Assembly (NCBI GenBank): GCA_036346375.1
Contig: CM070520.1
Location: 47,573,854-47,637,853 of the forward strand
Direction of reading: 5' to 3'
DNA from: Guadua angustifolia
Lineage: Eukaryota > Streptophyta > Magnoliopsida > Poales > Poaceae
DNA length: 64,000 nucleotides
Every line of letters starts with the position of its first letter. Position 1 is the first letter of the stretch. Positions 35,709 to 48,286 of the stretch are shown here, one piece after another. The notes under the pieces were generated by a model. That model was given only the letters and a program-made list of their open reading frames with translations. It searched no databases and had not been told where the DNA came from. Both the position numbers and the translations under genes were made by a program.

Positions 35709-35949
35709 AGAAGCCAGTGTGGGAGTGGGAGGAGATAGCGGCCGGCGACTGCGGTGGAGAAGACGGCGGCGGGACGGCTGGCAGCTCCCAACAAGGACCG
35801 GCGAAGAAAAGGCAACTGCGGTGGAGAAGATGGCGGCGAAGCGCGCGGAAGCTCCTCGGCGGCACGGCTCATGCACGAGAGGCCTTGCCCACTTGACTAA
35901 CCGGCCGACATAGCTCAAGTATTTTGTCACCCGCCACATTTCGTAAGCA
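35709..35949. other. GC-rich stretch, nothing recognised
   Basis: Open frames on both strands (for example 35689-35913 +) are driven by composition and show no domain. Confidence 0.4.
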
Positions 35950-36012
35950 ACGTTGTAGCTCGGTTGGTTAGAGGGCCCGGTTGCAGCTTCCGGTCTTCGA
36001 TTCGATTCCGTG
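35950..36012 (+). mobile_element. SINE-like tRNA-derived head
   Basis: tagctcggttggttagagg (35956-35974) matches a Pol III A box and gattcgattcc (35999-36009) a B box, at tRNA-like spacing. The stretch does not fold as a tRNA with an acceptor stem. A tRNA-derived SINE head is the likely explanation; the 3' end was not determined. Confidence 0.5.
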
Positions 36013-36262
36013 ATAGCGCAAAGACTTTGGCGATTTTTTTGGAGCTACAGTCCATATGCGACCTCTCGCGCCGCTTCCACTGGGTCATGTCCGCGCATTC
36101 CTCGCCGCCTCTAGCGCCGAATTTTTTTATGACGGCATGTGTCCTTCCTTTTGTTCGGCGATCTTGCGTTGGCTAATCCTTTCTCTTGGTGGCGGCGCTT
36201 TCTCTTGGGTTGCATCGCCCGGTCATCATTGGCAAGGCGCTCGCGTCCCCTGCGGCTACTTT

Positions 36263-37264
36263 CAATGGCGAATCTAGAATGAGAGTAGAGGTGGGGCTCC
36301 TATATTGAACTTCTGACTCAACATAAATATACTAATGATACATCTACCGATCTATTGCCAACCAAATTTCAAATTCATACATATTAAATCAGATAGACAA
36401 AAATATCAATCAATCAATAGAATAGACTTGGACAATAGAATACAAAAATTAGACATCAGTTATCACAACAAAAGGCATTCAGGCATGACGCATTGCATTG
36501 GGACTTGGGGCAATTTTTCATACATGGGCTTAGTTCCTATCTGGGCTTTGGCGATGCGCATTCGGCTGCTGGCTGGACGAAGGGAGCCTCGGTTCCTCTC
36601 TGGGCTCTAGAGATGTGTGTTCGGCCGTCGGCTAGATGGCACTCCGAGCGGCCGATTCCTCTCCTTTAGTGATGCGCATTCCGCTCAGCTCTCAACAATG
36701 CGTGTTCCGCCCGACGCTCCTCTGGCGATGCGCATTCTACCTCGCGCTCTAAGAGGCCGATAACTCTTCTCGGGCTTCTGCCGCCTATCGGCTACCCGCC
36801 TGCCCTGGCCCTGGTGCACGCCTGGCTCCCTCGACTCTGGGTCTTCGGCACCCATCGGTGTCGGCGTGCCGCGGCGAGTTCTCGCGAATTAGCCACCCGC
36901 TACGTGGTCATGCCCACCCGTGCGTCTGCCGCCCGCAATCGCCCGTGCGTCGGTCTGCCGCCTGCGAGACAACATCGGCACTGTTCGTCTCTCGGACTCC
37001 TAGTGCTGCGCTACAGATGAAAGCCCATGAGAGTAAGGGAGTCCATGACTAATTTTGATGATCCACTTGCGTGACAGTATTGTTTTCTACTTTTCTTCTT
37101 ACATGATCTTACTCCCAGTTGCCGGTTGCTAAAATGTCGATTTGCCGCCATGGCGCCATGTCTCTACTTCTTTCTGACGTTAAGAATACTAAAAAGAGGC
37201 AGGATTCGGCCGATCAGAGGTGGGGCTGGCACCCCAGCCAACCCCGACGGTGGATACACCCCTA
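36263..37264. mobile_element. Non-autonomous 1-kb hAT element
   Basis: The left end is CAATGGCGAATCTAG and the right end, read inward, TAGGGGTGTATCCAC. The perfect 8-bp target duplication gctacttt is at 36255-36262 and 37265-37272. The interior repeats gcgatgcgcattc-type phrases (near 36550, 36670 and 36726) and carries no transposase. The ends resemble those of the element at 9059. Confidence 0.88.
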
Positions 37265-37272
37265 GCTACTTT

Positions 37273-37559
37273 CTTCTGCCAGTCAGAAACGTCAAAGTTC
37301 TTCTCAGAGTACACTAAATAGACATGCCCAACTTTCCGAGCCTCCTCAAAAGAAACGGAGATGTGATGCTATTGATGAGGATGATGATATTATTATTGTC
37401 AGGATTGATGTTGAGCAGGTTAATGATGAATCTAAAGTGCAAGACCTGGACTTGGAAAATGATCATGCTGCCACTCTCTGTGGGATATGGGGCTTAGATA
37501 AGCAAGATCCGAAGATGAAAGATGCAAGAGTGGTAGAAGATGTTTTCCACTCAAAATAA
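37273..37559 (+). pseudogene. Unassigned C-terminal coding fragment
   Basis: The + frame is open from the hAT target duplication: SSASQKRQSSSQSTLNRH, a basic PPQKKRRCD that looks like a nuclear localisation signal, an acidic DEDDD run, then LCGIWGLDKQDPKMKDARVV and a TAA at 37557-37559. Codon-by-codon openness with a plausible stop suggests a real gene end. I do not recognise the family. Its upstream part was displaced by the hAT insertion or is missing. Confidence 0.45.
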
Positions 37560-38154
37560 CTTGTTGTGCTCCAACACTATTTGGTAGGTGCAGCTAAATT
37601 TCATTCATCTATATTTGATTCATTTCCTGTTTTCCTTGATTTGGTACCTTTGCTTTACTTTGCACTTCGTACATAAGAAAACTAGCAGATGTTAGATTGC
37701 CCCGTCAGATAAAAAAGGAGTTGTCCACTTCTCTTCTTGAGCTGCAAAATCTGAGCTCACTGTCTTTTTGGAAATTTTCTAAGCCAAATCACTACCTTAA
37801 TTTTACATATGTTGCTTAGAAAATTATATTTAGAGTTTGTAGCATACTCATGTTGTAAATACCCTGTGTTGTCATGCACACTGCACTTACTGTGTCCTAT
37901 TTTGCCATGGCAAAATGCTACATTTAGTTGCGCAGCCAAACAATTCTTACCCTGGATGGTTTAAAGATGGCCATCCGTGAGGAGGCGCTGACCACGTACT
38001 AATTGTACAGCACATAAATTCCGCGTTGGCCTTATTTCCAGCTCTGTGTTTTCTAGGGGTTACTAATATGCTGGAATATTCGTATTTTACCTATACAGAA
38101 TGACTGCGTTTTAATTTTAAACTTTCAAAGCATGAAATAGAAAGATGAAACTAA
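37560..38154. other. AT-rich non-coding stretch
   Basis: No gene, terminus or repeat is recognised. Confidence 0.45.
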
Positions 38155-38385
38155 GGCGCTGTTTGGTAGCCCGGATGCGCGTGGCCTGGCTTGATTCATG
38201 CGTTGACTGCGTTCCTGCTCGCGTTTGGTTCGCTGCACCGCTCCCGCCGAGCCAGGCTCAACGCATGCAACAGAGGCCAAAATCCCTCAACGCGCCTGCA
38301 TGCGCGGAGACGGCGCGAGCGGCCGTTTCCCGCGGGCCAGGCTCGAGCGAGCCAGCTCGGCGCGTGCAGGGAACCAATCGCGCGG
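38155..38385. mobile_element. Tourist-like MITE (PIF/Harbinger type)
   Basis: Left end GGCGCTGTTTGGTAGCC and, read inward, right end CCGCGCGATTGGTTCCC form imperfect TIRs. Imperfect inverted similarity continues for about 35 bp. The 3-bp target duplication TAA is at 38152-38154 and 38386-38388. The interior is GC-rich without an ORF of its own. Confidence 0.75.
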
Positions 38386-38838
38386 TAAATATCAACATAA
38401 TATGTGAGATATAAAACTCCTCTGCCATGCTGACGTCCATATAGATAATTTGCAGTGTACATGCGTTTAGTTACTCATCAGTGCATGTTATTTTGCTTTT
38501 CGGGTTGGATTTTGTTTAGATAATGTTTGTACCTTGGTGCTTGCATAGGAATAAATTTTTTCCCCAATGATTCTTAATCCCCCAACTGGTAAAACAAAAT
38601 CGTTGGTTACGTAGCAGGTCACATTGCTACATGGGTTCGCAAAGTTAGAGGATCTGTCATCTGTGTCTATCAACTCTGCAGTTTATTGAGCCTGTAGAAT
38701 GTGCGCTGATGCAAAACTGCTACAAGAATATTACATAGTTATTTACTACGTGTGTTACTTTCTGCAAGCATTTAAGCAAGGTTTTCTTTTCTCATTTTAT
38801 CTACTAAATTATGTAGGAAATTATGTATCAAAGTAACC
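38386..38838. other. Non-coding stretch
   Basis: No gene or repeat is recognised. Confidence 0.4.
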
Positions 38839-39276
38839 TCAGAGAGAATTGCCGGCCTCAAGCAAGAGATTTGTCTCAAATCTTTTTATTGGGATTTCGA
38901 GGTTTTCTGTCCCGGAGGTTTCAAATTCAGGAGCTTTCGGCGTGGGCGCTTCTTGGTTCTTGGTAATGCCATCCTTTTCTTGCGGCGCAGCAGCCGGATT
39001 TTCTGCCGTTTCTTTATGATTAGGATTTCCTTGCTGATTAGGGTTTTTTGAGAGCAAGCTTTGTTGCTGATTTATGTGCTTCTTTTGGCTTGTGGAATTG
39101 CATGGAGGGAGAAGCGCCCCATTTATTGGATGCACCGTAAAGACATTGCGAGAAAAGAGCCGTTTGGTCGATGCCACCTCCGCCGATCCAGCGGAGCGGT
39201 AGTAGCCCGCTAATCGTGTCGTCGCCTCTCGGCAAGGGGAAAGGAAACCCCACAGAGGGTTGCCGAACTCGAGCAA
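38839..39276 (-). pseudogene. Unassigned Asn/Gln/Pro-rich ORF
   Basis: A 145-residue open frame with a low-complexity middle (SKNPNQQGNPNHKETAENP). The two ends of the region carry a similar phrase on + (ctcaagcaagagatttg at 38858 and ctcgagcaagaggtttgg near 39270). It resembles the linker region of plant LINE ORF1 proteins in composition only. It lies on the same strand as the LINE piece at 40218 but on the wrong side of it to be its ORF1. Confidence 0.25.
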
Positions 39277-40217
39277 GAGGTTTGGCCCAATCTTTACTTT
39301 TTTGTTCAGTTGGTTCCTTTGCTTTTTTTGTTCAGTTGATACAACTTACGAATCTAATTTCTCAACATGTTCCTCTGCTCATGTCTGTTCCCGTGATTTT
39401 GAACTAGGACTCTGCTAGAGTGGACTACTGCAATATGAACTACTCTTTCATCAGATGTTGTTACTCTCTGAAAAGTGAAAAGTTTAGCATTTAAACAAGT
39501 AGCCCTCCGGCTCTTCATTTCAATCCAGAAAACATTTGAAAAAATTTGGTTTGGTGACAATTTTTATTACCGTGAAGAAATTCTGGGAATTAGAACTACT
39601 GCACCATTGCTATTTTGATTAAACAAATGTGTTTCTTAAAGAAATACTGTTTTTGTGTAGCCCAAGGAAGAAATTGAGAAGTTTTTCCACGCCTTTCTGT
39701 CCAGTCTATGTTAAACAAAGCACTATCAAAAGAGATTTGAAAATTGTCCTTACACGGTGTGTCGCCCTTGTGCGGCGTGGCGTCGCGCGTACTCATAGGA
39801 TCAATTATTTTTTGTGCCTGCGTGCTGTCATAATATCGCATTTGTTTCTGATTACATGACATTGTCTTGATTTACCTGCTACTAACTGAAATATAAGTGT
39901 AAATATAGATTCATATAATATATGCTCACATGAATCGTGATATTTTTTGAAGGAGCAGCAAGAGAATTGCTGCGAACTTTATAATTAAGAAGAAAGAAAG
40001 CAGTTTTGGGTCCTGTTTTTTAAGGAAAAAACCGTACCCGTAAAAAAACCTTACAATCCAGAAACACTACCCGACTTGAATCAGTAAATCACCCACTCCG
40101 AAGAAATAGACGACACCTAAGCAAACCACCAAGCTAAAAAAAACGCAGAGAAAAAGGAAAAGAAGGAAAAAGGACCACTGATAACGAGCGCCGCAAACGA
40201 CAAAGAAGGAAAAAGGA
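39277..40217. other. Non-coding stretch, partly LINE 3' region
   Basis: About 40010-40217 may be the 3' untranslated part of the LINE, ending near a tttttt run at 40015. Nothing else is recognised. Confidence 0.35.
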
Positions 40218-41060
40218 CTACTCTGTCGGCTTTGATGAGAACGCAAAGATTCTGTTGAGCACTGCATCCTTGATCGCTGTGGCCACTTGCTCTGGCGTTC
40301 TGACGGTCCCCTGGAAAATGCGTTGGTTTCTCTCTAGCCAAAGGTTCCACCAGAAGTAAATTAGAAGACCGTCGAAGTCCCATCTTCTTGTTTTGTCAAA
40401 TTGGGCTCTCATCCTTGTCCACCACTTGTATAATGTTCCATTGTGGTTTATGTGCCGACACTGATCCAGCTTCCCCCATCGTAAGAGAAGGCTCCAAACC
40501 TGTCTAGCGAAAGAGCAGTCTTTGCAGATATGAGCTGGAGTTTCCTGCGACGTGTTGCAAAGACTGCAAGTGGCATTACACGGCCACCCCTTCTTCAGTA
40601 GATTGTCCGCTGTTAAAATTTTGTTGTGGATCAGCGTCCAAGCGAAGAATCGACATTTAGGTTCAGCTTTCGCCTTCCAAATCGGGCCAAACTTCATCCT
40701 GCCGTAAACATTTTGGAATTGCACCATGTATGCACTTTTTGTTGAGTATTGCCCATTAGTCGTCCAACGCCATAGTATTTGGTCTTCCCTGCTTTCATCT
40801 CTAGTAATTCGGCGTATTGCCTCGAAGAGCGCTACAAATTCCCTGATTTCATTTACTGTGTTCCCCGGTCTGCAGAACCGGATCCAGTAATTATTTTGCA
40901 GTGCTCGGTGGACTGTGACGTTCTTTCTTTTTGCAAACTGGAAAAGGCTCGGGGCAATGTGGATTGGTGCTTTCCCCTCAATCCAACTTGATCTCCAGAA
41001 ATCGGCCAATTTACCATCATGAATCGTGATATCACTCAAACGTTTGTCATCATCGACCTA
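40218..41060 (-). pseudogene. LINE ORF2 C-terminus with reverse-transcriptase zinc-binding domain
   Basis: The C-terminal end of a plant non-LTR retrotransposon polyprotein. The frame is open for 273 residues: DITIHDGKLADFWRSSWIEG, then the zf-RVT block with FGPIWKAKAEPKCRFFAWTL, LKKGWPCNATCSLCNTSQET and HICKDCSFARQVWSLL. Cys and His ligands of the zinc-binding domain are kept. Endonuclease and RT domains are absent, in line with the usual 5' truncation of LINEs. Similarity starts near 41060. Confidence 0.9.
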
Positions 41061-41164
41061 TTCAAAATGCAAGCCGGTGATGGTTGTAGACATGCTATCC
41101 TAATTGCTTCATTGCATGTTGTCTCACGATATGTCTTTCCAGCTACGTCTTGTGATATTAACTA

Positions 41165-41198
41165 CGGACGCGGTGTGCCGCCGTGCTTCCTCATCTAG
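41165..41198 (+). other. Possible Helitron 3' terminus
   Basis: The arms acgcgg and ccgccgt around tgtg form a short stem with one bulge. About ten bases later comes CTAG (41195-41198), followed by T. The arrangement matches a Helitron end like the one at 7643, but the stem is weak and no 5' end was found. Confidence 0.35.
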
Positions 41199-41932
41199 TA
41201 GTCTTCATTCAGAGAAGTTTATACGCCATATGCTACTTTACACACGTATTATTTACTGGCATGTAGGCCACTGCCTTTTACTTTATTTATATATTTATTA
41301 AACGACGGAAAGACACGATTTGTTCTTAGACGCGTCCACTGAGAAAAACAACAACTTTAAGTTCCTTAGTGACACCATGACGAATTAATCACTTTTCTAG
41401 TTCTCTTACCTTTTTTTTTTGTAAATCTAGCTCCTTCGTGAACAAAGAATTTACAGATTTAGACCCCCTCTCCCACGACGAAGGCGCGGCAGACGACACA
41501 TGTCCCTTGCTATGCTCGGAGAGAGCAAGAGCTGGCCGGTGAGCACAGCTGCAGGTGCTGTTGTACACAGGGAGTGAGGGAGCAACGTGCTACCACGGCC
41601 GGCGAGAGTAGGAGGGGCGCTGCCAATGCCGGCGAGCGAGGGAGGCGCATTCTGTGGTAGGAGAGCGCGAAATGTGGTATGAGTCACCTTCCAATCCTTC
41701 CGTGGTCGGGAACAAGATTTTATTTGCAATTTCGTCTAGAAGGAGGTCATATTTGTAAAAACTGAGATAGAGGGCTTAAAAACAATGATCATTTCCACCG
41801 TGAGCATAAAGCGTCGTAGGAACCACACTTCGGACCAACATGCAGTTTGATGTAAGTGTAATTATGCACCAAAGAGTATTATACTCTGGTAAAACATTTA
41901 GCTATAAATGTCCCTGTGGGCCTAGTGAGAAA
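41199..41932. other. Non-coding stretch
   Basis: Contains a T run near 41411 and a GC-richer block at 41460-41700. Open frames have no domain. Confidence 0.4.
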
Positions 41933-44900
41933 TGTAACGATCCCATTTTAGCATAGAATGCCAAAACGGAAATCTAATGTGCATTCCGTACTAGTCCCTG
42001 GATCAATAGCTAGTACACACATATACAACAATTGGAACCACAACCATACATCATAAGATTAAAACGGAAACTAATTATACAATGTATTTTACAACTCAGA
42101 GTAAATATTCATAGCACAGGAGAAGCAAATCTTGTAGTGTACCCATCCAACCCTCAGGCAATTGACAAGGTACTAATCCCTAGAAGGATTGCTTATCTTG
42201 AAATTCCTGTAACCTGCGACGAAAAGATATTCTTCGGAGCTTCGCAATCACCTAAAATGGTAAAATAAGCAAGGTTGAGTACTTTCGTACTCAGCAAGAC
42301 TTAAGATGGTATTTGCAAATGCAATAAATGCAAGTCATGACAAAGGAGGCTTCTAGGTTAATTTTGCACAAAGCAGATTTTAATTTTGTAAATCAATTGC
42401 AATTTGTCAAACGGAATTTGTAAAAGCAAGATTGCTGATAAGAAATAAGTAAAGCATAAGAGATACTCATAACTCTTCCCAAGCATTGAATAATCCAATG
42501 ATCCAGTAATCCAATAATCAAATCCATAATCCAATCATGTAGTCCAACAATTGTCAACCCATTGACATAGTGATATAATCATTCGTCCAATAATCCAATT
42601 CGTAAAATCCAACAATATCAACCCATTGATATAAAGTAACAGTTGTACAACAAGTTTTAACCCAAAACCCATTTTAGAAAATATCAAAGTCTAACTCGTA
42701 TCAGTTCACCAAGACACCCATAACCGCAGGTACGGCTAATCGATTAGATTTACACTCTGCAGAGGTGTACAGCTTTACCCACAAGAAATGATCTAACATT
42801 CTTGCCAGGCTAGTTAACACACTTCCTTAGGTGTGTTGGCATGGAGATCATAACATAACTGTTACATTACCTAAACATAACTTTGCACCAGCCCAGTGAC
42901 GTTAATCCTTGCTATGAAGAAGAAACATAAACGGCAGACCTACATCGTGTTTGGAAATGGAAATATGAGTAGTAGACCTCCTCGTCTAAAGGTTTCTTCT
43001 CATAACAAGGCGTACACAGTTATACTGGTATGCATTTACCCACACTGCGGTGTGGAAGCCCCTCACAAGCAAACCCTAATCAGAGTGCTTCTACTATCTC
43101 CCGCCTACCAATGTGTAAAGCCAGAGTTAAGCAACTTAATAGGTTAAGACTGCCCCATCCCAGTACTTGTGGTTGCATGGATTTATCTTGGATCATACAA
43201 CACGACGTTTGGTCCTTAATTTGACACGGGCAATACTCCACCCTACACTACGTACAAGTCCTCTTGTACATCCGGCTATTGCCAATAATTGCCCACATCC
43301 AAACCATAGTTTCGTTTGGGATTTTTACTTAAAATATGAATAACCATTAACATCATAGCCTAAACACATTTCCAATTTCTCAAAACAACTTTTGATCTAA
43401 TCATCATCATCATCATTGATTCATTGTTGGTTCTAAAGCATGGCTAAGCATGGTTATTAAATCGCTTATACCCAAATTGACATTATGTATTGTCTAATCC
43501 CATCCTATGGTTATCAAGGTTCACATGTCCATACTTATCAAGGAAGTCCATGAGATAACAGGTATATTCTACCATTACGACAAAGTAGCGAATTTACATA
43601 AAATAAACGCATGCATGGAATTATTTGATAAACAAAAAGAAAATAAATACTAGGATCAATATGATCAAAGGGGTGCTTGCCTTGCTTATTTGTTGCTTAT
43701 GACGAAGTCGTGGTCGCAGCCGGCGTTGACGGCGACGAAATTAGTAACGTCGAGTTCTACACGTCGTTTGATGGAAAATATAGCGAATAATAAACTTTAA
43801 TAAGGGCAAAAAGAAAATAGATAGAAAAGCAAATAAAGACTTTACAAAGAACAGGGATTGCTCGTTATGAATTTATTAATTTTATTTTATGAATTCAAGA
43901 TGCAAAATTGTTTAGATTAATAGAATTAATCATTTGTCAATTTGGTGTATAATATATATATATATGTGTGTGTGTGTGTGAATAGTATTCATTTCTTAAT
44001 TAACATTGTATAAGAATTAGTTAGAATATACTGGACCTATCATGATAGGTTACTAGTTATATATTCGTACTTTTTAATAAGGTTCTGTTGATACAAACAT
44101 CTTAATTATAGAGTTCTCATTGTTATCGAGTTCGTTAACTCACATTACCAAGTTCGGCAATCATAATACTTTAGGTTATTATGCTAACAGGATTAATATT
44201 CAAAGCATAACAGAATAAGATTATTTCTTCATATTATGGTAGTTTATACAATAGAGAGTATTTCTATTTTAATTTTATAAATTTTAGAGTTTGGACGATA
44301 CATTATATTCATCGTTAAAAGGGCTTATGTGGTATGACAAAATTTACGTTATGCGGAATCGGCGAGAATGGTGAAGCAAATGATTAACACTTAAGGGTTT
44401 TGAATTAGTTGGATCTCATTGATAAGTAAGTTGTAACTAATATGTTTTTCTAGATTATGATAGTCCATGTACCAAATATTATTTCTACACTGATCTTTGC
44501 CAAATTGGTATTTAGATGAGAAGTTCTACATGTTGCCGAAAAGGCTTAAATGATCATATAATGGACGTTATCGGAATTCGGATTTCATGTGAGGTTTACG
44601 ACTACATTTTACATGATCACTTACTCATTTTTCTGTCATAATTAGGGAATGAACTTAGAAGTGTTTTAGAACTAGTTTCGTATTATTTTGATTATGGCCA
44701 CAATAGTTTACAAACATATGAAGATTTAAAGTCTTTTATAAATTGAATTTTATTTAGTTTATTTTGCCTATCATTATTATGGGCTTACCTCATAGAATAT
44801 GTTTAAGATTTGCTTTGCCCAATCTGATACTTAGCTCATGAAGTTATATGTAATCTTTTGTTGCTATAAAGTGATTTAGTCTCATACTTCATTCTGAATT

Positions 44901-45767
44901 ATGTACAGGTGTAGGTATACTACTAGTTTATTCAACACATGCATATTTATAAGTCTCTCTCTTATTTATGATACAATTCAAGACTAGTTCATTTCTTAAA
45001 TCCTTTGGCATATTCAAATAACCTACTAACATATCTATTTCATTTATTTCAGATTTCTTTTGTACCATTTATTCCTCTTTTGAATATTTAAGTTATTGAA
45101 TATGTTCCTTTTAGAGAATGATTCAAACAAAGTTGAAAATTAAATATTTTTATATATATGAGTTCCTGGAGGTATAAGGATTTCATAAAAATTGGTTTCA
45201 TTCTATTCTGAGTTTGTTTGTAGAATTTTTATGTGAAGCATATGTTTAGGTCTTCTCTTTAAATTTGAATTTCAAATTTATCCAGAGATCCTTTTTCAAA
45301 ATATTTTTGCATATTCTGGAAGCACTTGATTTTATGTGAATTTATAAATTTATTTCATTTCATTTGGATTAATTATGCAAAAGATATTCAAGATTGAATA
45401 TTGACTAACTTGGAATATGCATTGAAAATTCGGAAATACGTTTTCAACTACAGGAGACATCTTTTACCGATTGAACTGGAGACCTCCTTGTGCCCGCTAA
45501 CATGGATAGCCCGCGCGACAATGAGAGAAGAGCAGAGCAATGGCTAGGGTTGAACGGCGATGATGCTCCATTGTCTTTCCGGCGAAGGCGATGACATGGG
45601 GAGGTAGACCTCGATGAGTCACAGCCGGTGGTGCTACCGATTCCGCCGGAGAGAAGACGGAGCGAGCTGCCATCGAGTTCAAGCGGCGGTGGCAATGGTG
45701 GCTCGGCCGGGAGCAAAAACGAAGGTGAATGAACTGGAATGGGTAAGTGTTTTAGCATCTGGGTGTT
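41933..45767 (-). mobile_element. Degraded long LTR (relic), - orientation
   Basis: The left border TGTAACGATCCCATTTT at 41933 is the complement of an LTR end. The block tgtacagctttacccacaag near 42768-42787 is the inverse of ttgtgggtaaagctgtacac near 52226 in the solo LTR at 49657-53059, each about 0.85 kb from its LTR end. It is therefore the same LTR type in the opposite orientation. A GC-rich block (45480-45740) may be its middle, with the Sirevirus starting at 45768 inserted in it. The part at 43860-45440 is unusually AT-rich and may be a further insertion. No target duplication was found. Confidence 0.5.
43950..43981. repeat. (AT)n(GT)n microsatellite
   Basis: A run of at followed by a run of tg. 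Confidence 0.9.
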
Positions 45768-47550
45768 TGTAGGAATGAGTTGGCCTAGAGGGGGTGAATA
45801 GGCAACTTTTTAAATTTTAACTCTTCGGTTACAATTAACTACTTAACACAAGATAATGACTTAAAAACAGAATGTAACAGAGGTAAACACAAACAGTAAT
45901 AACAGTGAAAGCAACACAATATAAAACAAAGAACAGAATGAGACAGGTATTTATCCTGTGGTTCGGAGCTCTTCTCCCTACTCCACGTTGAAGCACTTCT
46001 CTTGAAGTATAGCTTCTCCCAAAGCTAGTCGCAGTAGCTTGGGTGATCACTCGGGTAGCTCTTCTACTACTACAGTGAGGTGAGCTCTAAACCTTTCACA
46101 ACCGAAAGTGGCCTTCCACAATCTCTTTTGGACAAGTCACACTTTTCACTTCCTCCAAGCTATCTAGAATCACAAGATCCAAGAGTAATAAACTTAGCAC
46201 AAGCTCTATCTCTTGGCTCACTCGCAAATCACAGCACTAGACACACGCTTGGAGCTAAAACACTTAGGAAGTGTTGAGGTTTTTGAGTTTCAATGTGAAA
46301 CACAGACTCCTTTCAAGAATGAGAGGAGTTTGAATGCTAAAATGTCAAGGAGTTCATAAAATTCTATGGTAGATGGCTCAAGTAATGCTTATATAGGCAT
46401 TTTGGATGAATATAGCCGTTGTACCTACCACAGTGACCGTTGCACATGTTAGAGTGTCAAAATTGAGCTAAAACACGTTTATAGAGGACTAAACAATTTG
46501 ACTTAGTGATACTGATCATGTGTATCACGGACCATTTTCACACATTTACGGCGGACCAAATAATTTGGTCTGTCATACATGGGAGTTTTAGAGAATTTGG
46601 TCCGTTATGGACTGAGAAGTTTATATGTACGCCAGACCAAAATTTTTTGGTCCGTCATAGATGGGTTCAGCTGAGATCAGTAGCTACAGACCATTTTTGA
46701 TACAAAACAAGTTTAATCAAAGGATTTGTATTAGCCACGGACTAAACTTTGAATTAGCAACATTTGGTCCGTCATAGATGAGAAATTCTCAGATATGAAA
46801 AATATTTTTGACCACGGACATAAGGAATAGACATCAAGGTTTGGTCCGTCAGAAAAGACTGTTATTTTTTAGTGTATGCCGGACTAAAAACTTTGATCCG
46901 TCAAAGATGGATATCTGAGAAGTTTTGGTCTGTCGAAGGTATGTGTATGCCGGACCAAAATATTTGGTCCGTCATAGATGGAAAGAGCTTGATTATGGAA
47001 TTCTTCAAAGGGATTTTCACTTCGGACTAAAGTATATAAAACTGTGAGGTTTGGTCCGTTGTGAATGAGTAGAATTTGATCAGAATTCGACTGAGAAGTA
47101 TTTTGATGTTGGACTAAACTGACTTTGGTCTGAGGTAAGGACTTTGGCTAGATTATGACAGACTTAGGAATAAACGACTGAATTTCAGTCCGTCACATAT
47201 TTTGGACTTTTTGTATGAAGGTGGATTTTGATTCAAGGAGCAGAATGACTAAGAATCTTAACTCCAAGCAGTCTTGTTTTGATTTAGCCTTATGAACCAT
47301 ACTACCAACTTGTGCAAAGTCCCTCTTTATAGTACAGACAAATTGAAAATAATCCTAGCTATTCGACTTGAATCAACTCCCAAGTCATAAACTAGTAATA
47401 AAATACCTTAATCTTGTTTGTCCAACTAGCTCCATCCTTGATTTCGGCATATATATGCTCTTCATAGTTTAAAGAATTATTAACTCGGTCATCAAAACCA
47501 AAACTATTTAATACAACATGATAAAAATTGAGGGGGCCTAGATGCTATCA
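45768..47550 (-). repeat. 3' LTR of the Sirevirus, 1.78 kb
   Basis: On + it runs from TGTAGGAATGAGTTGGCC to AGATGCTATCA (TG...CA both ways). Just outside its inner end, 47551-47567 reads on - as a PPT (caccaaaaaggggggg). Internal palindromes are listed separately. No ORF is expected or seen. Confidence 0.9.
46530..47200. repeat. Array of palindromic CGGACCAAA/TTTGGTCCG motifs in the LTR
   Basis: At least eight copies or half-copies of CGGACCAAA or TTTGGTCCG, several as facing pairs. The best is at 46951-46971, two perfect 9-bp arms around ATA. Others are near 46550, 46632-46660, 46765, 46840, 46880 and 47050. Facing pairs are often followed by tcatagatgg. Sireviruses are known to carry repeated palindromic motifs in cis; this is a variant of that feature. 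Confidence 0.85.
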
Positions 47551-47572
47551 ATCCCCCCCTTTTTGGTGATTG
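47551..47572 (-). other. Polypurine tract of the Sirevirus
   Basis: On - the strand reads accaaaaagggggggat immediately before the LTR start TGATAGCATC. The PPT primes plus-strand synthesis in LTR elements. Confidence 0.85.
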
Positions 47573-47929
47573 ATGACAACATACCTTTTCAGTTAATAAT
47601 TTCTCAAATATTCTGCAAAACAAAGTTAGCTTGACAGAGTATAGATAGAAATTTGTAGATGTATGTGCTCCCCCTCAATGAGTGCATAATCTAAATTTTT
47701 AATAGTTATGGTATTTCGGACTATATCAAATCCTTAAAATTTTAATTTTCAAAATTCTTATAAATAGCAGATGTCAGATCATTTAGAGTTGGAGCATCTA
47801 TTAGAACTAGCAATATTCCAAAGCATGAATATTACTAAACTAGAGCATCAGATTCAGCTTATAACAATTCAATCAGTCTTATATTCTGATAATGATCTTA
47901 ATATTAAGAATTCACAATTTAGAGATCAA

Positions 47930-48100
47930 TAACTACAGGTAGTATCAGAGCATATACCATTTAGAGCAATAAGCATAAATAGTATCAGAGCATACTCAGA
48001 TCATGCAAGGATAGTATCAGAGCATACAATAGATAAAATCTGAGCATAAGTAAGATCATAAGATACCATATCAGAACAATAATGACTGGATAGTGTCAGA
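47930..48100. repeat. Short dispersed repeats in the Sirevirus 3' region
   Basis: gtatcagagcata occurs at about 47941, 47981 and 48013, with close variants near 47962 and 48088. They lie between the envelope-like ORF and the PPT. Confidence 0.75.
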
Positions 48101-48286
48101 GCTTAGAACTTAAGCACATAAGTACCACATAAGTACCAAAGCATAGAACAAGCAGATCAACATCAAAATATTACATATTACATACTATCTAGTAATAGTC
48201 TTTAACAACAGGTTCAATCTAAAGTCTAGCCCAACCTATAGAACCTAGAAATTCTCCCCATTTGGCATCAATTGCCAAAAAAGGTC

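Noticed and set aside
35950..36012. tRNA gene
   Set aside because: A and B boxes are present but there is no acceptor stem or plausible cloverleaf; SINE head is more likely.
39720..39800. Helitron terminus in the GC-rich ggtgtgtcgccc region
   Set aside because: No convincing stem and no CTRR at the right distance.
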